Source of the DNA: UBA11475 sp902486425
Lineage (GTDB): Bacteria; Bacillota; Clostridia; Christensenellales; Borkfalkiaceae
NCBI GenBank assembly: GCA_902486425.1
Contig: CABTOK010000009.1
Coordinates: 124,001-188,000 of the forward strand
DNA: 64,000 bases
Direction: 5' to 3'
The notes beneath the pieces are model-generated. The model was not told the origin of the DNA, did no database searches, and worked only from the letters and a program-made list of their open reading frames with translations. The position numbers and the translations under genes were made by a program. Numbering within the stretch: the first letter of the stretch is position 1; each line of letters starts with the position of its first letter. Below, piece by piece: positions 9,928 to 20,700 of this stretch.

Positions 9928-9965
9928 CTTTTACGGCTGCGAAAAACAGTCTTCAAGGAAATTTT

Positions 9966-11171
9966 ATGGAAAAATTCTCCGTTATAATAATAGGCGGCGG
10001 CGCTTCCGGCATCGATCTCGCAGCTTTGTTCGTACAGTCGGGTTTTAAGGACTTCTGCATTGTCGAAAAGTCCGACCGCATAGGGAAAAAGCTTATAGCG
10101 ACCGGTAACGGGCAGGGTAATCTGACCAACAAAAACGTTTCGGATAAAAGATATTTTTCCGGAGTAAAAGGCTTTTGCTCTTACGCCGTCAATCGCTTCG
10201 ATTTTAACAAAATAGTATCGTTTTACTCCTTGACGGGAATAATTCTTACCGAAGGCGAAGAAGGCAGGTTTTACCCCGAATCGAAACAGGCTTCTTCGGT
10301 GCTGGACGTAATAAGGTCGTTTTTAATCTATAACGGCGTAAACATAAAAACGGGGTTTGAAGTAACTTCCGTAAAAAAGAAAGACGGGCTGTTCGAAGTA
10401 ACTTCGTCTTCCGGCGAAAAGCTGTATGCCGAAAGGGTGGTTTTCGCTTTCGGCGGAAACTCGGGTAGACAGTTCGGAACGGATGGTTCGGCATATAAAT
10501 TGGCTGTATCTCAAGGACATAGGTGTACCGAAACATATCCGTCGCTCGTTCAGTTAAAGACCGAAACGGATAAAATAAGGTCGCTTAAAGGATTAAAAGC
10601 AGACGTAAAAATAACCGCTTTTTCGGGCGGAAAGTTTATCGGGCGCGCGGACGGCGAGATTTTGTTCACCGATTACGGCGTTTCGGGTAATTCCGTATTC
10701 AAAATATCGGCTTTTACGGCAGGAAAATCCGACGTAGAATTGAGTATCGAATTTTTACCCGAAATAACCGAAAAAGAACTTGAAAACATAATCGCGTTGC
10801 GGCTCGAAAAGATGCCGTATATAGAAAAAAAAGACGTTTTTATCGGACTTATCAATAAGATGATCGGCAAGACTTTGGCAGGGACGGCCCGCTTTGACGA
10901 TGCCGAGGGTATTGCAAAAGCCGCAAAGAATTTCAGACTTAAAGTTACGGGCGATTTAGGATTCAACTATTCGCAGGTAACGCGCGGCGGAATTTGCGTA
11001 AAAGACGTGGACGAAAAAACTTACGAAAGTAAGATAACCCGCGGCGTTTATATAATAGGCGAAGCGCTTGACGTAGACGGCGAATGCGGTGGATATAATC
11101 TTCATTTTGCGTTTGCTTCGGCGGCGTGCGCTGCGGAAGCGATTACAGGAAAGGAACTTGATTTTTTATAA
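9966..11171 (+). CDS. HI0933/BaiN-like NAD(P)/FAD-dependent oxidoreductase
   Basis: A 401-residue flavoprotein of the HI0933/YhiN/BaiN family. The FAD-binding dinucleotide fold starts at residue 5 (VIIIGGGASGIDLAALF), followed by the family mark GKKLIATGNGQGNLTN (about 40-55). The C-terminal family signature VTRGGI is near 338, followed by a second FAD-contact stretch (GEALDVDGECGGYN, about 368-381). Members are poorly defined; BaiN of Clostridium takes part in bile-acid 7-dehydroxylation, but most members have no known substrate. No bile-acid genes are nearby, so the substrate stays open. Usual homologues have GRCN where this has GQGN. The gene follows argS closely. Confidence 0.88.
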   Translation: MEKFSVIIIGGGASGIDLAALFVQSGFKDFCIVEKSDRIGKKLIATGNGQGNLTNKNVSDKRYFSGVKGFCSYAVNRFDFNKIVSFYSLTGIILTEGEEGRFYPESKQASSVLDVIRSFLIYNGVNIKTGFEVTSVKKKDGLFEVTSSSGEKLYAERVVFAFGGNSGRQFGTDGSAYKLAVSQGHRCTETYPSLVQLKTETDKIRSLKGLKADVKITAFSGGKFIGRADGEILFTDYGVSGNSVFKISAFTAGKSDVELSIEFLPEITEKELENIIALRLEKMPYIEKKDVFIGLINKMIGKTLAGTARFDDAEGIAKAAKNFRLKVTGDLGFNYSQVTRGGICVKDVDEKTYESKITRGVYIIGEALDVDGECGGYNLHFAFASAACAAEAITGKELDFL

Positions 11172-11183
11172 TAACAAATGCAA

Positions 11184-11247
11184 ATAAAGCGGCTGTGAAG
11201 TTTGTTTTCTTCATTTTTCAGAATTTTCTATTTATTAACCGCTTTAT
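11184..11247 (+). other. Long-range inverted repeat after the flavoprotein gene
   Basis: ATAAAGCGG (11184-11192) and CCGCTTTAT (11239-11247) are perfectly complementary across a 46-base loop that holds a smaller TGAAG/CTTCA hairpin followed by TTTTT. It may act as a terminator. The rest of 11248-11389 holds a small CCGAC/GTCGG hairpin at 11305-11319 and no clear promoter. Confidence 0.35.
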
Positions 11248-11389
11248 GATTTTGCCTGTTTTTTATTTTACTTTGTTTAAAAATAAAACCTTATACTTGT
11301 TTAACCGACTTCCGGTCGGAAATTTTAAATAAAAAGCGCAGCCGATTATACATAAATTCCGGCTGCCGTATTTGACTAATCGGAGAATT

Positions 11390-12274
11390 ATGTTCGGAGC
11401 AATAATAGTAAACGGGTACTTTTCGAACGAATCTATATCGAACCAGACCGGGAGACTTACCGAGGAATTCGATAACCTCGGCATAAAAACCTCAGTCTTG
11501 AAGAGTAACGAGGTAGTTTCGTTCCTTCCAGAAAATCAATTTTACGAAATAAAAAACGGAACGCTTATTCCGCTCAAAAATTACGATTTTATAGTTTATC
11601 TTAACAAAGACCGTTATCAGGCCGAAAATCTCGAAAGGGCGGGCTACAGGCTTTTTAACAAGGCGCAGGCTATAATAGATTGCGACGATAAAATGCTCAC
11701 CTACAACAAGCTTTCGGGCAAAGTAAGCGTGCCGGAAACGATTTCTTCGCCGATAATGTACGGCTCTTCCGACGATAAGAATTTTCTGAATACGACGGAA
11801 AGCAGGCTCGGCTATCCGATAATAGTAAAAAACGTTTACGGATCCATGGGAAAAGAAGTTTATAAGGCGGATAACCGCACGGAGCTTGACGAGCTTTTTA
11901 ACAAGCTGAAATCCTTCCCGCACCTTTATCAGAAGGCGATAATGCCGCTCGGAACGGATATAAGAGTTACCGTCATAGGCGGTAAAGCCGTTTCCGCAAT
12001 GAGAAGAACTTCGATGTCGGACTTCCGTTCGAACGCAGCTCTCGGCGGAACTTGCGGAAAGGCGGAACTGACGGACGATTTGAAGGAGATTTCGGAACTT
12101 TCGGCAAAAATATTGAACCTCGATTACGCAGGCGTGGACGTATTGTCAGACGGAGTGAACAGCTATGTGTGCGAAGTAAATTCAAACGCTTTTTTCAAAA
12201 AGTCGGAAGAAGTAACGGGCGTGAACATAGCGGGACTTTACGTAAGACATATAGCGGAAGAACTTTCAAAATAA
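11390..12274 (+). CDS. RimK-like ATP-grasp ligase
   Basis: A 294-residue ATP-grasp protein. The N-terminal 100 residues form the preATP-grasp fold. Then come the ATP-binding strands (YPIIVKNVYGSMGKEV, about 144-159), the stretch DIRVTVIGGKAVSAMRR (about 191-207) and the metal-binding end VCEVNSN (about 268-274), all typical of the RimK/LysX group. These enzymes join an amino acid or peptide to a carboxylate; RimK adds glutamate to ribosomal protein S6. The substrate cannot be told here. I chose the ATG at 11390 because GGAG lies 4-5 bases before it; an in-frame TTG at 11372 has no such site. No carrier protein gene is adjacent. Confidence 0.8.
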   Translation: MFGAIIVNGYFSNESISNQTGRLTEEFDNLGIKTSVLKSNEVVSFLPENQFYEIKNGTLIPLKNYDFIVYLNKDRYQAENLERAGYRLFNKAQAIIDCDDKMLTYNKLSGKVSVPETISSPIMYGSSDDKNFLNTTESRLGYPIIVKNVYGSMGKEVYKADNRTELDELFNKLKSFPHLYQKAIMPLGTDIRVTVIGGKAVSAMRRTSMSDFRSNAALGGTCGKAELTDDLKEISELSAKILNLDYAGVDVLSDGVNSYVCEVNSNAFFKKSEEVTGVNIAGLYVRHIAEELSK

Positions 12275-12366
12275 AAGCATAAAACTAAATAAAAAGTATA
12301 AACATAAAATAAAACGTTTAAAAAGAGATTATTCAAAAGAGATTTTGAAACAAAGGAGAAATTTTT

Positions 12367-13818
12367 ATGCCTAAATTCATAAAATTATCCGAAGAGTTAT
12401 TGAAGGGGCAAAGTTTATCCGTAGTAAGAGAGATAGGACGACAGATGGGCGTTCAGTCGCCGAGTTCGCTCTCCATACCTGGACTTATATCCGAAATACT
12501 CAAAATTCAGTCGGGCGAACTTGCTCCCGTAAAGCAGGTTAAGCGGGGCGCGCCGAGTAAGCCGGTGGACGTAAGCGCGTTTTACGAACGTGCCGAAACC
12601 GATAATATGCCGGCAACCGATTTGCAAAAAAAACTCCCCGAATGTAGCTATGACAACATTAAAACCGTATCTGAAAATTCTGAAATAATTATGCGCGACG
12701 ACAGTGAAAATTTAATAACGGGCGTACTCGAACAGCATGTTTCGGGATACGGCTTTTTAAGAGTAAACAATTACGAAAATTCGGACGGCGACGTGTACGT
12801 TTCGCAGCAGAATATCAAAAAGTATAATTTGCGCCGCGGCGACAAAGTTACCTGCAAGGCTCGTCCCACGCAGGCGAACGCCGCCGCGCTTACGGAAGTC
12901 GTTTCGATAAACGATTTATCTCCGGAAGTTTTTTTGAAGCGTAAAAATTTCGACGATCTCGTGCCGTACTATCCGACGGACAGAATAAGACTCGAAACCG
13001 AACCCGGCATTTTATCCACGAGATGCGCAGATCTTTTCGCTCCGCTCGGAATGGGGCAAAGGGGACTTATCGTTGCTCCCCCGAAAGCCGGCAAAACTAC
13101 GTTTTTGAAGGCGATGGCTTCCGCTATCGAAAAAAATTATCCCGAAATAAAACTTATCATTCTTCTTATCGACGAACGTCCCGAAGAAGTAACCGATATG
13201 AAGCGTTCGGTAAAAGGCGAAGTCGTTTATTCGACGTTCGACGAAAACCCCGAACACCACATAAGGGCGGCGGAACTCGTAATAAACCGTGCGAAACGCC
13301 TTGTCGAAGTCGGTAAAAACGTTGTTATTTTAATGGATTCGATAACAAAGCTCACGAGAGCGTATAACAATCTCGTCGAAAGCTCGGGTAAAACGCTTTC
13401 GGGCGGAATAGATCCCGCGGCGCTTTACGCTCCGAAAAAGTTTTTCGGAGCGGCGCGTAATATAGAGGGTGGCGGAAGTCTGACACTTATTTCAACCGCG
13501 CTCGTCGATACCGGCAGTCGTATGGACGACGTTATTTACGAAGAGTTCAAAGGCACCGGCAATATGGAAATACACCTTTCGAGAGATCTTGCCGAAAAGA
13601 GAATTTTCCCTGCGATCGACATAGTAAAATCCGGTACGAGACGCGACGATTTGCTTCTTACCGACAAAGAGAGAACGGCTGTTTATAAACTTCGCAAACT
13701 TTTCGGAGAATCGGAAGACGCTACCGAAAATTTTTTAACGATGCTTTCTAAGACCAAGACCAACGAAGAATTCGTTAATAAGGTAGACTCATGGATAGAG
13801 CTTTATAAAAATAATTAA
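12367..13818 (+). CDS. rho: Transcription termination factor Rho
   Basis: Hexameric RNA-dependent helicase that ends transcription on untranslated RNA. The N-terminal helical Rho-N segment (about 1-50) is followed by a Lys/Pro/Ser-containing linker, the cold-shock RNA-binding domain (GVLEQHVSGYGFLR at about 119-132), and the RecA-like motor with Walker A APPKAGKTT (about 237-245), Walker B VVILMDS and the Q-loop/R-loop region SLTLISTALVDTGSRMDD. At 483 residues it is slightly longer than the E. coli protein (419) because of the linker. AAGGAG precedes the ATG. It ends at a bidirectional hairpin. Confidence 0.97.
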   Translation: MPKFIKLSEELLKGQSLSVVREIGRQMGVQSPSSLSIPGLISEILKIQSGELAPVKQVKRGAPSKPVDVSAFYERAETDNMPATDLQKKLPECSYDNIKTVSENSEIIMRDDSENLITGVLEQHVSGYGFLRVNNYENSDGDVYVSQQNIKKYNLRRGDKVTCKARPTQANAAALTEVVSINDLSPEVFLKRKNFDDLVPYYPTDRIRLETEPGILSTRCADLFAPLGMGQRGLIVAPPKAGKTTFLKAMASAIEKNYPEIKLIILLIDERPEEVTDMKRSVKGEVVYSTFDENPEHHIRAAELVINRAKRLVEVGKNVVILMDSITKLTRAYNNLVESSGKTLSGGIDPAALYAPKKFFGAARNIEGGGSLTLISTALVDTGSRMDDVIYEEFKGTGNMEIHLSRDLAEKRIFPAIDIVKSGTRRDDLLLTDKERTAVYKLRKLFGESEDATENFLTMLSKTKTNEEFVNKVDSWIELYKNN

Positions 13819-13829
13819 ATAAAATAAAA

Positions 13830-13860
13830 AAAGAAGCGACTCTTAAAACGTCGCTTCTTT
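13830..13860. terminator. Bidirectional terminator between rho and spoIIE
   Basis: AAAGAAGCGAC (13830-13840) pairs with GTCGCTTCTTT (13850-13860). The minus side continues into a long T-run, so it is strong for spoIIE; on the plus side it ends rho. The following bases up to 13966 hold nothing else I can see. Confidence 0.8.
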
Positions 13861-13966
13861 TATGCCGTTTTTTATTAAGGAATGGTTTCGGCGATACAGG
13901 TTATATAAAAACCGACCTTGTTTTTATAATTTCCGCCTTTTTTATAAATTCTTTATAGAATCGTCG

Positions 13967-16222
13967 CTATCTTTTATAAATCCTGACGCACAGAGCCGTC
14001 ATGTCGTCTTTCGCTTCGCCGCCCGAAAGAGAAAGAGCTTTTTTTACTATTTCTTCCGCAGTTGCGGTAGGGTTGAGAGCGGGTACGGTTTTTATGTAAT
14101 CTATAAAATCGCCCGTACTTGCAAATGCGTCCGATATTCCGTCGCTGACTATTATCAGCATGTCGTTTTCTTCGAGATTAAATCTTAAAAAAGCAGGTTC
14201 TATATCGGCGGTCACGCCCATCGGAAGAGTATCGCCTTCGATTATTCTGATGCCCTTTTCGCTTAAAATAAACGACGGCGGCGCGCCGAACTTTATAAAG
14301 TCTGTATCGAGCGAATTAAGGTCTATAACCGATAGATCCAGCGCCGAAAAGCTCTCGGTAAGATTAAGACTTAAAATTTTATTTACGAGCGGCAGAACCG
14401 AGTCGCCGTTAAGTCCCGCTTTGTAAAGGCTTTCGATAAGCGAGAGCGTCGCTTCCGAAATTTTTCTGGCAGTTTTTCCGCTACCCATTCCGTCCGAAAC
14501 CGCTCCGAGAAATTTATTTTTAGATATAAGTATCTCCGAATGAGTGTCGCCCGAAGAATCGCTCGAAGCCTTCTTTTTCGTCGAAAACCCGAAAGCCGCT
14601 TTATATACTGGCGGAGATGAAAGCGTAAAAAACGTTCTGCCGTTTCCGATGTTAAAAAATTCCGAAACGCTCACGGGCTTCGATACTTCTTTAGAAACAG
14701 CCTTTTCGAGCAAAGGTATATCGCCGAAGTCGGAGCTTAAAACGACGTTTATTATAAGGTCGCTTTCAGTCGTTACGGCGAGTTCGTAAGGGAAAATTCC
14801 GCACTCGGACAGCGTTTTATAAATCGAATCTTCGGCTTTTTTGTTGCCGTCTATGCAAACGGACGAGTCAAAAGCGAGCTTTTCGAGCATTTCGGCGATG
14901 CCTTCGGTCTGTTTAAGAAGAACGGCGTTCGAATTTTTGCCGTCTTCCGCCGAGCGGATTATGGATGAAACTTCCGAAATTTCTTTGTTTTCGGCGTAAA
15001 TCAGCGGATTAAGGTTAACACAGCTTTCGGCGAGAATCTTAGGAATGTCTATGAACGAAACTTTGCCTTTCGCAAGTCCTATCGCGGTGAGTTTATAAAG
15101 GGTGCCTGTACGCAGTTCGTTCCGCCTTATTTTGCAGTTAAAAGCGTTTTTACACGAATCGCAGACGGTTTTTAAGACTTTGTCGCGGATAGATAAGGCG
15201 GCAGTTTCGGGCGACGGACCGCCGCCCGACAGTTCTTTGAAAGCCGCGCTTATTTCTTTAAAAACGTTCGCTATGTCGTAAAGTTTTTCGCTCGTCGCCC
15301 GTCTGAACGAATTTATGCTCTGACGGTTAAGATCTTTTTCTCCATATTCGTTTATGACGTCCGAAAGATTAAGGTAAAATCTTTTCGGAAGCAGAAGATA
15401 GCACAAAACGGCAGCCGCCGTAAGCGAAAAAGTAAGTACGTCGTAACTTTTATAAATCCCGAAAATTTTATAAAAAGAATAATCGGATAAAAGGATCATA
15501 ATCCCGGCAAAATACGAAGACTTTTTAGAAAAAAAGATAAGAATAAGCGCCGAGATCATGGCGGCTGCAAAGTATTCGAGAGACTGAAAGTATATACAAA
15601 ACGGTATGCTTCCGGCGGCACAGGTAACGATAAAAGCCATCCCGCCGAGAGCCTTTGAAAGTATAAGGCATACTAAATAGACAGCGACTTTTATTATCGC
15701 CGGCGAAAATGCGTTTATAAGTCCCGTTTCCGAAAATATAACGGTCAATAAGATTGCCGCTATTTCTTCGGGCTTGGGTTTTATTCTGAACCCTTTGTAA
15801 ATCGCAACTTTTACCGTCATGTCGGAAACCGCCGCGACGACGGTGATAAAAACAGTCGCGATAAGCGAATAATAGAGAGATTTTGCCGAAACGATATAGT
15901 ATACGAGAGACAGCGGAACGTATAATAATAGTTCGAATTTTACTCTGCGTTTTTTAAGTTTGTAAACGTAAGCTATTACCGACAGAACGAGCGCCGACGA
16001 GCCGAATATTACGGTGCTTTTAACTCCCGCCGAAAATAAGAGAGTCGCTATGTACATCAGAGCGAGCGCGGCGGGCGAGAGTCCGTTGAACGCAAACGCC
16101 GAATACGCCGCTATTCCCGCGGGCGAAACGTCGGCAAGCGAAAAAGTACCCGCTATAATCGCAAGTTCCGCTAAAACGTATAATATAATTTTTTTATAAA
16201 CGTCTGTTTTCGCTTCCGTCAT
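13967..16222 (-). CDS. spoIIE: Stage II sporulation protein E (PP2C phosphatase)
   Basis: SpoIIE sits at the asymmetric septum and dephosphorylates SpoIIAA, releasing sigma-F in the forespore. The first 280 or so residues form about ten hydrophobic membrane segments. A central region (about 290-540), with a cysteine-containing stretch CDSCKNAFNC, precedes the C-terminal PP2C domain. There LGAVSDGMGSG (about 575-585) and VSDGISDAF carry the metal-binding aspartates. At 751 residues it is near the Bacillus length (827). It is the strongest evidence that the organism sporulates. An AAAGGA site precedes the ATG. I found no clear Spo0A box upstream. Confidence 0.93.
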   Translation of the reverse strand: MTEAKTDVYKKIILYVLAELAIIAGTFSLADVSPAGIAAYSAFAFNGLSPAALALMYIATLLFSAGVKSTVIFGSSALVLSVIAYVYKLKKRRVKFELLLYVPLSLVYYIVSAKSLYYSLIATVFITVVAAVSDMTVKVAIYKGFRIKPKPEEIAAILLTVIFSETGLINAFSPAIIKVAVYLVCLILSKALGGMAFIVTCAAGSIPFCIYFQSLEYFAAAMISALILIFFSKKSSYFAGIMILLSDYSFYKIFGIYKSYDVLTFSLTAAAVLCYLLLPKRFYLNLSDVINEYGEKDLNRQSINSFRRATSEKLYDIANVFKEISAAFKELSGGGPSPETAALSIRDKVLKTVCDSCKNAFNCKIRRNELRTGTLYKLTAIGLAKGKVSFIDIPKILAESCVNLNPLIYAENKEISEVSSIIRSAEDGKNSNAVLLKQTEGIAEMLEKLAFDSSVCIDGNKKAEDSIYKTLSECGIFPYELAVTTESDLIINVVLSSDFGDIPLLEKAVSKEVSKPVSVSEFFNIGNGRTFFTLSSPPVYKAAFGFSTKKKASSDSSGDTHSEILISKNKFLGAVSDGMGSGKTARKISEATLSLIESLYKAGLNGDSVLPLVNKILSLNLTESFSALDLSVIDLNSLDTDFIKFGAPPSFILSEKGIRIIEGDTLPMGVTADIEPAFLRFNLEENDMLIIVSDGISDAFASTGDFIDYIKTVPALNPTATAEEIVKKALSLSGGEAKDDMTALCVRIYKR

Positions 16223-16380
16223 CGAAAAATCCTTTCGCCGTTCAATGTGGTTTTATAAAGGCGATATTCGGCAAAGTTCAGGTTTACCGTATTTAATTTT
16301 ATAAAACTTATTCTTGCGAAAAAGGTACGTTTTTGCCGCAAAGTAGCAAAAAGAGCCGAAACTTAAAAATAAAAACAAAC

Positions 16381-16410
16381 AAAAAAGGCTCCCGAATCGG
16401 CGGAGCCTTT
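16381..16410 (-). terminator. Terminator of the 17483 lipoprotein gene
   Basis: On the minus strand AAAGGCTCC and GGAGCCTTT form a 9-bp stem with a 9-base loop and are followed by TTT. It lies about 20 bases after the stop codon. Confidence 0.85.
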
Positions 16411-16430
16411 AAATTTAACAATTAAAATAT

Positions 16431-17483
16431 TTATTTGGTAATCGTAACCGAATCCAGAATATACGCCATTGCTCCGGTATAAGAGGGGAGTCTTGTTACG
16501 GCTTTTAAAAGGAAACATTCTTTTCTTACCGAGCTTCCGTCTTCGCCGAGTTTTATTTCGCCCGAAGAGTAAGTGGCTATTATCGGACTGCCGGTATAAG
16601 TCGTATCGGTGAGACCTATAGTCTTTTTAACCGCTTTTATTCCTTCGACGGTTTTAACGCCGTTCACCGAGAAAAATTCGTCGGTATAAGTGTAGTCCGA
16701 AAGTTTGGCGACTCTTATTTTTTTGACCGCACCGTAGGACATCGAAGAAACGCTTATATCGGTAGTTGCGGTTTCGGGAAGGTTTCTTGCGGCAAATAAA
16801 AGTTCTTCGTTGTCGATGGAATAGTCGGTCGTTTCGAACGATCCTTCGGAACCCGCGACTTTGCTTAAAAGATAATTGGTATAGTCGTATTTAACGGCGC
16901 TGTCGGACAAATCGGTGATTTTATAATTCGCTTTTTTGCCGGAGTAGGAGATGGCGTAAGAATAAACGTATCTCGAAACCCTTTCCATAGTAGAGTAACT
17001 CGTCGTATCGAAAGACTTTTCGGAATAGAGCGGTGTAAAACCTTCCTGAAAGTTATAAAAATAAACGGTCGAAGTAACCTTATCGTTAAAGGACATTTCT
17101 TCTTCCTTGACGGTGTACTTTATGTTTATTTTCAGGTCGGTAGTAATTTTGTAAACGGGTTTATCGTAAGAAGAATCGACGTTTTTACGCGCTTCTTCTG
17201 GGAGAGAACTCGCCGTTACGAGAGAAGTCTCGGTCACATATCCGGAATCGTCCGATACTTCTATCTTACAGCCGATTTTGTCGGAACTTTTGTAAGAATA
17301 TCCGTCTTCGTCAAAGTCGGTAAGGTACTTTACTTTATAAACGCAAGTTTCGGTATATGGGGTGACTTCCGCTTCCGCCCAGTTTCTTTCATAATAAATT
17401 TTGCTTTCCGAACCGCACGCCGTAAGACCGAGTATAAAAGTCCCTGCGATAAGAGCCGCGGTTAATTTTTTGAATAACTTCAT
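16431..17483 (-). CDS. Predicted lipoprotein of unknown function
   Basis: A 350-residue secreted protein anchored by lipid. The N-terminus has basic residues, a hydrophobic core and the lipobox GLTAC with the modified cysteine at 23. The mature part is rich in Tyr, Ser, Thr and Val, which suggests beta-strands. I recognise no domain. It resembles in style the many single-copy lipoproteins of Clostridia. It is transcribed alone between its own promoter (17593-17621) and terminator, divergently from addB. Confidence 0.75.
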   Translation of the reverse strand: MKLFKKLTAALIAGTFILGLTACGSESKIYYERNWAEAEVTPYTETCVYKVKYLTDFDEDGYSYKSSDKIGCKIEVSDDSGYVTETSLVTASSLPEEARKNVDSSYDKPVYKITTDLKINIKYTVKEEEMSFNDKVTSTVYFYNFQEGFTPLYSEKSFDTTSYSTMERVSRYVYSYAISYSGKKANYKITDLSDSAVKYDYTNYLLSKVAGSEGSFETTDYSIDNEELLFAARNLPETATTDISVSSMSYGAVKKIRVAKLSDYTYTDEFFSVNGVKTVEGIKAVKKTIGLTDTTYTGSPIIATYSSGEIKLGEDGSSVRKECFLLKAVTRLPSYTGAMAYILDSVTITK

Positions 17484-17592
17484 ATGATACCTTTCGTTCC
17501 GCGTTTTTTCACGGAATAAGCAGAACGTAAAATTTCGCTTGTCGTTTCGTGTTTTGCGGAATTTTTAGGGGAATACGCTTCCCGTAAAAATA

Positions 17593-17621
17593 ATTTTAAC
17601 ATATAAAAAAGAATTTGTAAA
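17593..17621 (-). promoter_or_regulatory. Promoter of the 17483 lipoprotein gene
   Basis: On the minus strand TTTACA (17616-17621) and TAAAAT (17593-17598) have a 17-base spacer. The leader contains a TTCCG/CGGAA hairpin (17497-17516) just before the ribosome binding site. Confidence 0.55.
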
Positions 17622-17656
17622 GGGTAAAAAAGTCTTTAAAAATATTTAATCTATGT

Positions 17657-17662
17657 TATAAT
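17657..17662 (+). promoter_or_regulatory. -10 box of the addB-addA promoter
   Basis: A perfect TATAAT with only a weak -35 candidate (TTTAAA at 17635-17640, 16-base spacer). It is divergent from the lipoprotein promoter about 40 bases away. The leader is about 100 bases. Confidence 0.4.
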
Positions 17663-17767
17663 ATAATAAACGATAGACGTATAAAACAAAACCGCGGGAA
17701 ACATCCGCCGCGTTAAGATTAAAAAGGCGAACAAGGGATAACCCGAAAATATACAAGGAACTTACCG

Positions 17768-20700
17768 ATGAAAGCGCAATTATACAAAGAACCTACTTAT
17801 TACGACGCAATAACCAAGGCATCCGCTTTAATAGGCGTAAAACCCGAAGATATAGACAAAAAAATACTCGTTTTCGCGCCGGAAAAAGCCACTTTGACGA
17901 TAGAACGTAAAATCGCCGCCATAAAAGGCGGATTTATGAACGTCAGAGTGTTTTCGTTCGGCAAATTTTTAAAATATTTCGGTTCCGCCGAAGATAAGGT
18001 GTTAAGTAAAGAAGCGTCGGTCATGCTTATCGGCAAAATTCTGTCCGAAACCGATAATCTGAAATGTTTTACTCACGTTTCGGGCGGCTTTGCCGAAAAT
18101 CTGTACGACAGTATTTCTCTTTTAAAATCCGCCAAAATAACGCCCGAGGAAATAAAAGACGTATGCCTTGACGAAGGCGTTTTAAAAGACAAGATAAGCG
18201 ATCTTTATACCGTGTATTCGCTATACGAAGACTGCCTTTCAAAAAACAACTATAAGGACGAAAACGGTATGCTTTCGGCTATACCGTCATTGATAAAAAG
18301 CTACCGTGATATACAAAAAACCGAAGTTTATTTAGTCGGATACGACGGGTGGACGGCGAGCGCAAGAAATATTATAGAAACGCTTATTATTTCCGCAAAA
18401 TCGGTAACCGCGGTATGCGTCGGCGGCTCAAACGGCGGCGTATATACCAACGAAACTCCGGAAGCCTTTATGAAAATCTGCGCAGGTCTTAAAGTTTCGC
18501 TTTCCGTAGGCGGCGAAACCGCGAAAGCTTTTGCGGCGGGCAGCGGAAAAACCGATAATCCGCACAAAAAAGAAGCCGACGGCAGCGATAAAGAAAAGCA
18601 AGTTATTTTAGAGAGAATGTATTCCGAAAAGGCTTTCAATTTACCGGTATATAAAACGGACAAAATCGTTCTCGAAGAAAAACAGAACTTAAAAGAAGAA
18701 CTTAAAGAAATAGCAAAAATCGTAAGACTCGGCGTGATAAACGGCAGGAGGTTCAAAGATTACACGGTCGCTCTCCCGGATCCCGGGGAGTATTACGACG
18801 AAATAGAAGAAATTTTTACCGACTACGGCGTGCCGTACTATGCGGACGTTAAAAAAAAGTTTTCTTCCCATCCGATATCGAGACTCGTTCTCACTTATCT
18901 CGACGTTTTAAGAAAGAACTGCTCGCAGGATAACGTACTCGCTCTCGTAAAAAATCCTTTTTTTGCGGGGAGCAACGACCTGACCGACAGATTCGAAAAT
19001 TACGTTCTTAAATACGATCTGAACTATTCGAGATTTTTGTCCCCGCTGCCTCATGCGGAGACCGTTCCCGATCTCGAAGAACTCAGAAAAAAGTTCGCTT
19101 CGCTTATTCCCGAAAAAAAGCCCGTAACGGCTGGCGGGTTCGCAAAGCTGACCGAGAATTTTATCACAAACCTTAACGTCGAAGAAAAACTCGAAGATAT
19201 TTCCGAAAGACTTATAAAAAACTATCCGGAAGAAGCGGAATACGCGAAAGGCGCGCTCAAAACGTTAAAAGATACCCTTTTCTACGTCAATAACTTAATC
19301 CCCGACCTTAAAACGGACGTAAAAGAATTCAAAACTCTTTTAAGCAGCGGTTTAAGTTCGGCGGAAGTTTCGATTATTCCGCAAAAAAACGATGCGGTAT
19401 ATATAGGCGGCTATAAAGACGTCGGCAACGGAGTGAATAAAATACTTTTCTTCCCGGGACTTAACGACGGCGTTCCCGAAGTAAAGCAGGATATAGCGGT
19501 GCTTTCGGACAGAGAGCTTTCCGCCCTTGCAGAGCTTAAAGTAATCATAGAACCCAAGGTAAAAACGGTAAACGCGAGAGAAAGAGAAATTTTCTGCACC
19601 GCCTTGACTTCTTTTACCGAAAAATTGTATCTTTCGTATTCTGTCGAAAATTTATCGGGCGGGCAGTCTTCCGGAAGCGACGCTCTGAAATATTTAAGAA
19701 GATCTTTCGGACTTAAAAAGGACAACGGAACCGCCGTTATAAGAAGTACGGACGAAGCCGTACTTATAGCGGAGCGGTTTATATCACCGTCGCAGGCGGA
19801 AAAACGTTTCGCGCTCGAAACGGGGAGATTCAAGGACGGCTTGTCCTCCGATATGACGGGCGCGGCTTCGTACTATTACGCGATAGAAAACATGGACGAC
19901 GAAGATATGAAAAAGAGAGCCGACAATCTTTTGTCGGGAATAAATTCCGAAATAGGCAAATACATCGACGGCGGCATAAAGTTTTCGTCTTCCGCAGTGT
20001 CGGTTTCGAGAATAGAGAGCTTTTACGCATGTCCCTTCAAATGGTTCATGGAACGCTGCGCGGGTATAACAGAAAGAGAAGAAGGCAAGCTTAAACCGAG
20101 AGATTCGGGCAACGTAATCCATCTTGCGGCGGAACTTTTCGTCAAGGCTTATATGGAAAACAAAGTTACGGACGAAAATTTTAACGAGGTTGCGGATAAA
20201 GTCATAGACGGAATATTTTCGGACGAAGAAGTTAAAAAGTTCTATTCCGAACCGGGTTCGGCAAGCGGAATGGAGAGACTTAAAACCGAAATAAAGAGAG
20301 TTCTTAAAGCGGTTTACCGTCAGTTCACGGCGGGGAGCTTCAGACCGCTCGGAGCCGAAGTCGAATTCGGCAAAAAAGATTCGAAGTATCCGCCGCTCGT
20401 ACTGAACACTAAAAACGGCGATTATAAAGTCTGCGGAAAGGTTGACAGGATAGACAAATACAAAAATTATTACAGAATAATAGACTATAAAACGGGTGCC
20501 GACAAAGTTTCTGACAAAGAACTCTTTATGGGCAAAAAGTTGCAGCTGTATCTGTATCTTAAAGCCTTCGGAGCGGAAGGTACTCCCGTCGGAGCGTATT
20601 ATGCGAGTATAGCCGACAAATTTTCTTCGGCGGACGACGAAAAGTTTTACCTTTCGGGCAACACGCTGTCGGAAGAAGAAGCGATAGTCGCGACGGACTC

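Noticed and set aside
9966..11171. BaiN similarity as evidence of bile-acid 7-dehydroxylation
   Set aside because: The family is widespread and no other bai gene is present.
13862..14188. A 108-residue frame opposite the spoIIE end
   Set aside because: It runs antisense through the conserved phosphatase domain and lacks a ribosome binding site.
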